A stretch of 64,000 nt of DNA from Gemmatirosa kalamazoonensis (GTDB taxonomy: Bacteria; Gemmatimonadota; Gemmatimonadetes; Gemmatimonadales; Gemmatimonadaceae): contig NZ_CP007130.1 of assembly GCF_000522985.1 (NCBI RefSeq), positions 310,001 to 374,000 on the forward strand. Direction: 5' to 3'. The translations under genes were made by a program, and so were the position numbers. Position 1 is the stretch's first letter, and every line of letters begins with the position of its first letter. The notes beneath the pieces were generated by a model. It had not been told where the DNA came from. It was given only the letters and a program-made list of their open reading frames with translations, and ran no database searches. This document shows, one piece after another, positions 60,495 to 64,000 of this stretch.

Positions 60495-61772
60495 GTGCCG
60501 TTCGTGGCGGCCGATCGTCCTCGCCACGGATCGCCCCGCGTCTCCCGCCGCCGCCGTGCCGTGCTCCCGTCGTTCGCCATCGCCGCCGCCGTCCTCCTGG
60601 CGACCTCCCTGCTCCCGACCCGCGCGGGAGACGAGCTGCTCCCGCACGCCGCGCCCGCCGACGTCGGGATGTCGGCGGACCGGCTCGCGGTGATCGATCG
60701 CGTCGTGCAGCGCGCGATCGACGCCGGCGGATTTCCGGGCGCCGCGGTCGTCGTCGGCCGCCACGGCGCCATCGTGTGGGAGCGCGGCTACGGCGCGCTC
60801 GGCGGCGGCTCGAGCGCGGCGGTCGACCCGGAGCGCACGCTGTTCGATCTCGCGTCGCTCACGAAGGTCGTCGCGACGAGCGCCGCGGCGATGGTGCTCG
60901 TCGACGAGGGACGGCTCGGGCTCGACGACCCGGTCGGCCGCTACCTGCCGGAGTTTCGCGCCGGCGCGAAGGGCCGCGTGACGATCCGCCACCTGCTTCG
61001 CCATCGCTCCGGGCTGCCCGCCGGCCGCACGCTCGCGTCGAGCGCCGCCGAGTCGCGGCGGCTCGTGTTAGGCACCGCGCTGGAGGCCGCGCCGGGCGAG
61101 CGCTACGAGTACTCCGACCTCGGCCCGATCGTGCTCGGCTTCGTCATCGAGCGCATCACCGGCGAGCCGCTCGATCGGTTCGTGCAGCACGCCGTCTACG
61201 CGCGGCTCGGCATGCAGTCCACGACGTTCCGACCGGCGCGCGCGCTCGCGCCGCGCATCGCCGCGACCGAGCCCGGCGTCCCGCGCGGCGAGGTGCACGA
61301 CCGCGCGTCGCACGCGCTCGGCGGCGTCGCCGGCCACGCGGGGCTGTTCGGCACCGCGGGCGACCTCGCGATCTTCGCGCAGTTCATGCTCGACCGCGGC
61401 AGCCGACACGGCGTCCGCCTCGTGCGCGACAGCACCGTCGCGGCGTTCACGCGGCGCGGCGCCGAGGATCGGCAGGCGCTCGGTTGGGAGACGTGCGCCG
61501 GCGGCGGGAGCTGCGGCCAGCGCCTGTCACGGACCGCGTTCGGGCACACCGGCTTCACCGGCACGTCGCTGTGGGTCGACCCGGAGCGCGACCTGTTCGT
61601 GATCGTGCTGACGAACTGGATCGCGGGCCGGCCCGGTGGCGGTGTCGCGCCGGTGGCGGTGCTGCACGACGTGCGCGCCGACGTCGCCGATCTCGCCGCG
61701 CTGGCCGTCGTCGACGGCGCGCCCGCGCCGATGCCCGATCGGATGCGGAGCGACGCGCGCATCGGTTGGTGA
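60495..61772 (+). CDS. Serine hydrolase of the beta-lactamase/penicillin-binding fold
   Basis: The 425-residue protein begins with GTG at 60495 and a basic signal peptide (AVLPSFAIAAAVLLATSLLP). The class C beta-lactamase-like motifs are SLTK (Ser121-Lys124) in LFDLASLTKVVATSAAAMVL, YSD (206-208) in GERYEYSDLGP and HTG in RTAFGHTGFTGTSLWVD. Such proteins are esterases, D-amino-peptidases or beta-lactamases; the activity cannot be fixed. It is secreted or membrane-linked. The 3' end overlaps the antisense reading of the alpha/beta hydrolase by 246 bp. A GTTAGGC site at 61067 encodes VLG. Confidence 0.85.
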   Translation: MPFVAADRPRHGSPRVSRRRRAVLPSFAIAAAVLLATSLLPTRAGDELLPHAAPADVGMSADRLAVIDRVVQRAIDAGGFPGAAVVVGRHGAIVWERGYGALGGGSSAAVDPERTLFDLASLTKVVATSAAAMVLVDEGRLGLDDPVGRYLPEFRAGAKGRVTIRHLLRHRSGLPAGRTLASSAAESRRLVLGTALEAAPGERYEYSDLGPIVLGFVIERITGEPLDRFVQHAVYARLGMQSTTFRPARALAPRIAATEPGVPRGEVHDRASHALGGVAGHAGLFGTAGDLAIFAQFMLDRGSRHGVRLVRDSTVAAFTRRGAEDRQALGWETCAGGGSCGQRLSRTAFGHTGFTGTSLWVDPERDLFVIVLTNWIAGRPGGGVAPVAVLHDVRADVADLAALAVVDGAPAPMPDRMRSDARIGW

Positions 61773-63038
61773 TGCGTCAGGCATGGCGTTAGGCATGGCG
61801 CCAGGCGCGGCGTCCGTCTGCCGCGTCAGCACGATGTGCACCGGTGTCGTGTCCATCCGCGCGTCGACGTGCAGCGCGGTGACCCGCGAGCCGGTGCGCA
61901 CGAACGTCAGCCGCTTGTCCCAGAAGCGGAACACGTCGCCGTCCGCGGTGCGGCCCACGTACGTCAGGCGGCCCTCGGGGTCGTCCGGCCCGGTGAGCGG
62001 CCCGCGCATGGCGAGCCGCCCGCGCGCGTCTGCGAGCACGCGCACGTCGAGCGGCGCGCGCCCCATCGGGCCCCAGCCGGAGTAGGTGCCCACGTACGCC
62101 GCGGTCGCCCCCGTGAACAGCGGCGGCGGCGCGGTGCCGAGCCGCTCGGCGAGCCACTGCTGGTGGTCCTCGCCCGACGCCGGCGGGAGCGCATGCCCGG
62201 CCGCGTACCAGATCGAATCGCGCGTCGCGGCCGGCGCCGCGCGCCAGAGCGCGAGCGCGTGCTCCGGCGGCACGAACGTGTCCTCCCGGCCCCAGAGGAA
62301 CAGCAGCCGCGCCGGCGCCGCGCGTCCGACGAACCGGAGCGCCGCGACCGGCGCCATCGCGTCGTTCCACGCGCGCCACTGTGCCTCCGACATCCCGGGC
62401 GGCGCGGGGCGGCGGCGTCCCGCGAGATCGGTGAAGTGCTCCGCGGGCCCGCCGTCGGCCACGGCGAGGACGTACGCCGTGAGGCGCCGCTCCACGCCGG
62501 CGAGCAGCGCGCCCATGGTGCCGCCATAGCTGATGCCCACCGCGCCCAGGCGCGCCGGGTCGACGTCGGGACGCGCGGCGAGCACGTCGACCGCGCGCTG
62601 GAGGTCGACGACGTACTGCACCACGTCGGCGCTGTCCTGCGGCGTGAAGCTGAGCGGGCGGCCGGGATCGCGGCGCGCGAACGGCGCGTCGATCGTGAGC
62701 ACGACGGCACCGGTGCGCGCGACGGGCTCGGAGACGAAACCCATCCCCGCCGCGTCGCCGGGCGCGCCGTGCAGCACGACGACGCCCGCGTAGCGCCCGC
62801 CGGCGCCGCGCGCGGCCAGCGTCGGCACGTACAGCCACCCGGTCGCGCGCCCACCCTTCGGGCTCGCGAAGCTCACGCGATGGATCACGAGCGAGTCGGT
62901 GGTGCGCGCCACCGAGTCGCGGAGGTCGAGCGGCGCGCTCCGGTCGTACGCGAACAGCGCCGCCGGCGCCGGCTGCGCCGACGCGCTCGCGACGGAGAGA
63001 GCCGTTAGGCAGACGAGCCTGCGCGATGAGCGAATCAT
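61527..63038 (-). CDS. Secreted alpha/beta hydrolase, C-terminal tail uncertain
   Basis: The protein has a signal peptide (RLVCLTALSVASASAQP), then an alpha/beta-hydrolase core: WLYVPTLAARGAGGRYAGVV, the oxyanion region LHGAPGDAAGMGF, nucleophile Ser170 in VGISYGGTMG, the acid in FLWGREDTFVPPEHA and His in AAGHALPPASGEDHQQW. It fits secreted peptidase S9-like or acetyl-xylan-esterase-like hydrolases. After HIVLTRQTDAAPG (near 61805) the frame reads on for 90 low-complexity residues through the antisense of the serine hydrolase, so the real stop may have been lost. Its ATG overlaps the DUF1203 stop in ATGA. Confidence 0.75.
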   Translation of the reverse strand: MIRSSRRLVCLTALSVASASAQPAPAALFAYDRSAPLDLRDSVARTTDSLVIHRVSFASPKGGRATGWLYVPTLAARGAGGRYAGVVVLHGAPGDAAGMGFVSEPVARTGAVVLTIDAPFARRDPGRPLSFTPQDSADVVQYVVDLQRAVDVLAARPDVDPARLGAVGISYGGTMGALLAGVERRLTAYVLAVADGGPAEHFTDLAGRRRPAPPGMSEAQWRAWNDAMAPVAALRFVGRAAPARLLFLWGREDTFVPPEHALALWRAAPAATRDSIWYAAGHALPPASGEDHQQWLAERLGTAPPPLFTGATAAYVGTYSGWGPMGRAPLDVRVLADARGRLAMRGPLTGPDDPEGRLTYVGRTADGDVFRFWDKRLTFVRTGSRVTALHVDARMDTTPVHIVLTRQTDAAPGAMPNAMPDASPTDARVAPHPIGHRRGRAVDDGQRGEIGDVGAHVVQHRHRRDTATGPARDPVRQHDHEQVALRVDPQRRAGEAGVPERGP

Positions 63039-63529
63039 GTCGTGTCCCCTGGCGAAGGAGGCTGGAGCCGGTCGACGCGCGCCGCGTAGCAGCCCGGCTT
63101 CGCGTTGTGGAGGTGCAGGTACGCGACGCGCGGATCGTCGAAGAACCGGTCGATGAGGGGCGCGAGATCGTTGCCGTCGACGACCTCGGCGCCGAGCATC
63201 ATCGCCGTGTCGTCGAACGCGCGCACCGACAGCAGGCGGCGCCGCAGCACGTCCGGCACCTCGCCGACGGCGGGCCTCGCTTCCGCGGCGCCGGCGCGCA
63301 CGTAGATCGCGTGGCCCGCGCGGTACGGGCTATCGGCCGGCTGATGCTCGTAGTGCACGAGCAGCACGGTCTCCCCTGGCTCGGCGTCGCGCAGACTCAC
63401 GCGGCAGGGAAACCCGGGCGTTCGATCGACGACGCGGCGCACGGCGCGACGCGCGCGAAGCTCCTCGTCCGAGAGGGCGAACAGTGGGGCGAACGGCTCG
63501 AATGGGAGGGCACGGATCTGAAACGGCAC
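63035..63529 (-). CDS. DUF1203-domain protein
   Basis: The 164-residue protein begins with a GTG at 63529 behind a GAGG site. It matches the DUF1203 family: PFQIRALPFEPFAPLFALSD, then FPCRVSLRDAEPGETVLLVH, then DSPYRAGHAIYVRAG and a conserved end VAYLHLHNAKPGCYAARVDR. The function of the family is unknown. The stop overlaps the start of the alpha/beta hydrolase gene by 4 bp, so they are co-translated. No signal peptide is present. Confidence 0.85.
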   Translation of the reverse strand: MPFQIRALPFEPFAPLFALSDEELRARRAVRRVVDRTPGFPCRVSLRDAEPGETVLLVHYEHQPADSPYRAGHAIYVRAGAAEARPAVGEVPDVLRRRLLSVRAFDDTAMMLGAEVVDGNDLAPLIDRFFDDPRVAYLHLHNAKPGCYAARVDRLQPPSPGDTT

Positions 63530-63636
63530 GTGGAGGTCCTCGGTTTCCGGTGGCGTGTGTCGGGCCTGCACGGTGCGCCGCGGCGTGAAGCCGCGCTTCC
63601 CGCGCCTTGCGCGCGAAGTTCGCGTAGCGTCACGCG

Positions 63637-64000
63637 CTACCGGCTTCCCGCGAGCAGCTGCCGGATCGCCCCCGAGCGGGCCGCTGCCGCCGGCGTGACG
63701 AAGTCGACGCGGGCGTGCTCGGGATGCGCCAGCACCACCTTGCCGATCCGCTCCGCGCTCGCCGCGCGCCGGTGTGCGGCGGCGACGTCGTCGAACGTGA
63801 AGCGCGCCTCGTCCAGCAGCGGGCACAGGCAGCCGGCATCGACCGTCGCCGCGAGCTCGCGCAGCATCGCACCGTGCCGCTCGCGCCCCTCGCCCGTGAG
63901 GAGCGGCAGGAGCGTGGACACGGCGTGCAGCGACAGTCCCTTGCGCAGCATCGGCCCGAGGTCCACGGCGCCGCGGGTCGCGACGGTGACCACCGTTCCG
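63637..64000 (-). CDS. Zinc-type alcohol dehydrogenase/quinone oxidoreductase, 5' part off the right edge
   Basis: Only the C-terminal about 121 residues are in the window. The frame is open to the right edge and reads GTVVTVATRGAVDLGPMLRK, then GLSLHAVSTLLPLLTGEGRE, FTFDDVAAAHRRAASAERIG and KVVLAHPEHARVDFVTPAA. This is the C-terminal part of the NADP-binding half of the medium-chain dehydrogenase family (quinone oxidoreductase or zinc-type). A short inverted repeat GTAGCG/CGCTAC (63624-63640) overlaps its stop and may end transcription. The gene is on the strand of the DUF1203 gene, 107 bp from it. Confidence 0.8.
   Translation of the reverse strand, partial: GTVVTVATRGAVDLGPMLRKGLSLHAVSTLLPLLTGEGRERHGAMLRELAATVDAGCLCPLLDEARFTFDDVAAAHRRAASAERIGKVVLAHPEHARVDFVTPAAAARSGAIRQLLAGSR

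Larger units (their letters stand above)
114..63010. repeat. Dispersed heptamer GTTAGGC (about 44 copies)
   Basis: The heptamer occurs about 21 times as GTTAGGC and 23 times as its complement GCCTAAC. First bases of the copies: 114, 6084, 6572, 7656, 8868, 11900, 12341, 15518, 15889, 16373, 17432, 17858, 18731, 19729, 20751, 21291, 22371, 23076, 24006, 25404, 25869, 28199, 30431, 32486, 34150, 39861, 42408, 43874, 44780, 46565, 47484, 48886, 52443, 53126, 53599, 54398, 54839, 54894, 56464, 56875, 58754, 61067, 61788, 63004. Most are preceded by C or T and followed by A or G. They are counted by eye. Function unknown. Confidence 0.75.

Noticed and set aside
114-63010. TTA-codon regulation as in Streptomyces bldA
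   Set aside because: TTA occurs almost only within GTTAGGC, which also appears in registers where TTA is not a codon and in intergenic DNA. A DNA-level signal fits better.
1-64000. rRNA, tRNA, transposase or phage genes
   Set aside because: No recognisable structure or family was found.

Overview
The window is very GC-rich (by eye 70 % or more) with the usual high-GC codon bias. I read it as chromosomal DNA of a Gemmatimonadota bacterium, perhaps near Gemmatirosa. This is an inference from gene content: SusC/SusD pairs, FtsX-type duplicated permeases without ATPases, BTAD-TPR and kinase-TPR regulators, a PEP-CTERM tail, and many secreted M28/M61/CehA hydrolases. I see no rRNA, tRNA, CRISPR array, phage gene or transposase.

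Layout. 1-6.6 kb: a secreted esterase (cut by the left edge), two AraC regulators around a LamG-like secreted protein, small unknowns and an ankyrin protein. 6.6-17.9 kb: two large permeases, a P-loop kinase-like protein, an M28 peptidase translationally coupled to a methyltransferase, a BPL_N-like lipoprotein and an MFS exporter. 18-27.4 kb: a BNR/sortilin propeller protein, an EVE protein, a Ser/Thr kinase-TPR gene overlapping a DinB gene, a second M28 peptidase and a lipoprotein. 27.4-37.8 kb: a CehA-type hydrolase divergent from a SusC-SusD pair, an 80-bp palindromic element, a GH127 beta-L-arabinofuranosidase and a lipoprotein cyclophilin. 37.8-44.9 kb: a structured leader with a small secreted protein, a BTAD-TPR regulator divergent from a small operon, a GDSL esterase coupled to an M61 peptidase. 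45-52.4 kb: a frameshifted MFS gene, an AhpD/CMD-family gene with an in-frame UGA, and two more large permeases. 52.4-59.1 kb: a spermidine-synthase-like protein, a GH5 endoglucanase coupled to a decayed GH97 gene, a PEP-CTERM remnant and a GH115 alpha-glucuronidase. 59-64 kb: a monooxygenase divergent from a GlxA-type regulator, a beta-lactamase-fold hydrolase, an alpha/beta hydrolase with DUF1203, and a dehydrogenase cut by the right edge.

How the genes work together. GH115, GH127, GH5, the GH97 remnant, SusC/SusD, the GDSL esterase and the BNR protein suggest a surface-attached or soil bacterium that takes plant hemicellulose (glucuronoxylan, arabinan) and peptides. The secreted proteases and exporters fit that life style.

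Main discoveries. (1) The gene at 46440-47033 reads C-P-F-(UGA)-x-x-x-H exactly where AhpD-like enzymes have CxxCxxxH. Right behind the UGA is a GC stem with a GGUC loop at the spacing of a bacterial SECIS, so it is probably a selenoprotein that a standard annotation would split in two. (2) The heptamer GTTAGGC (consensus YGTTAGGCR) occurs about 44 times, on both strands and in all coding registers, several-fold more than base composition predicts. It looks like an uptake, recombination or methylation signal. (3) Several candidate regulatory elements: 11-bp-phased direct repeats before two genes, TATAC dyads, a multi-hairpin leader that would hide a Shine-Dalgarno, and a bipartite element shared by two permease genes. 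Five genes are broken or frameshifted; in two the change lies in a simple-sequence run, so sequencing error is possible.
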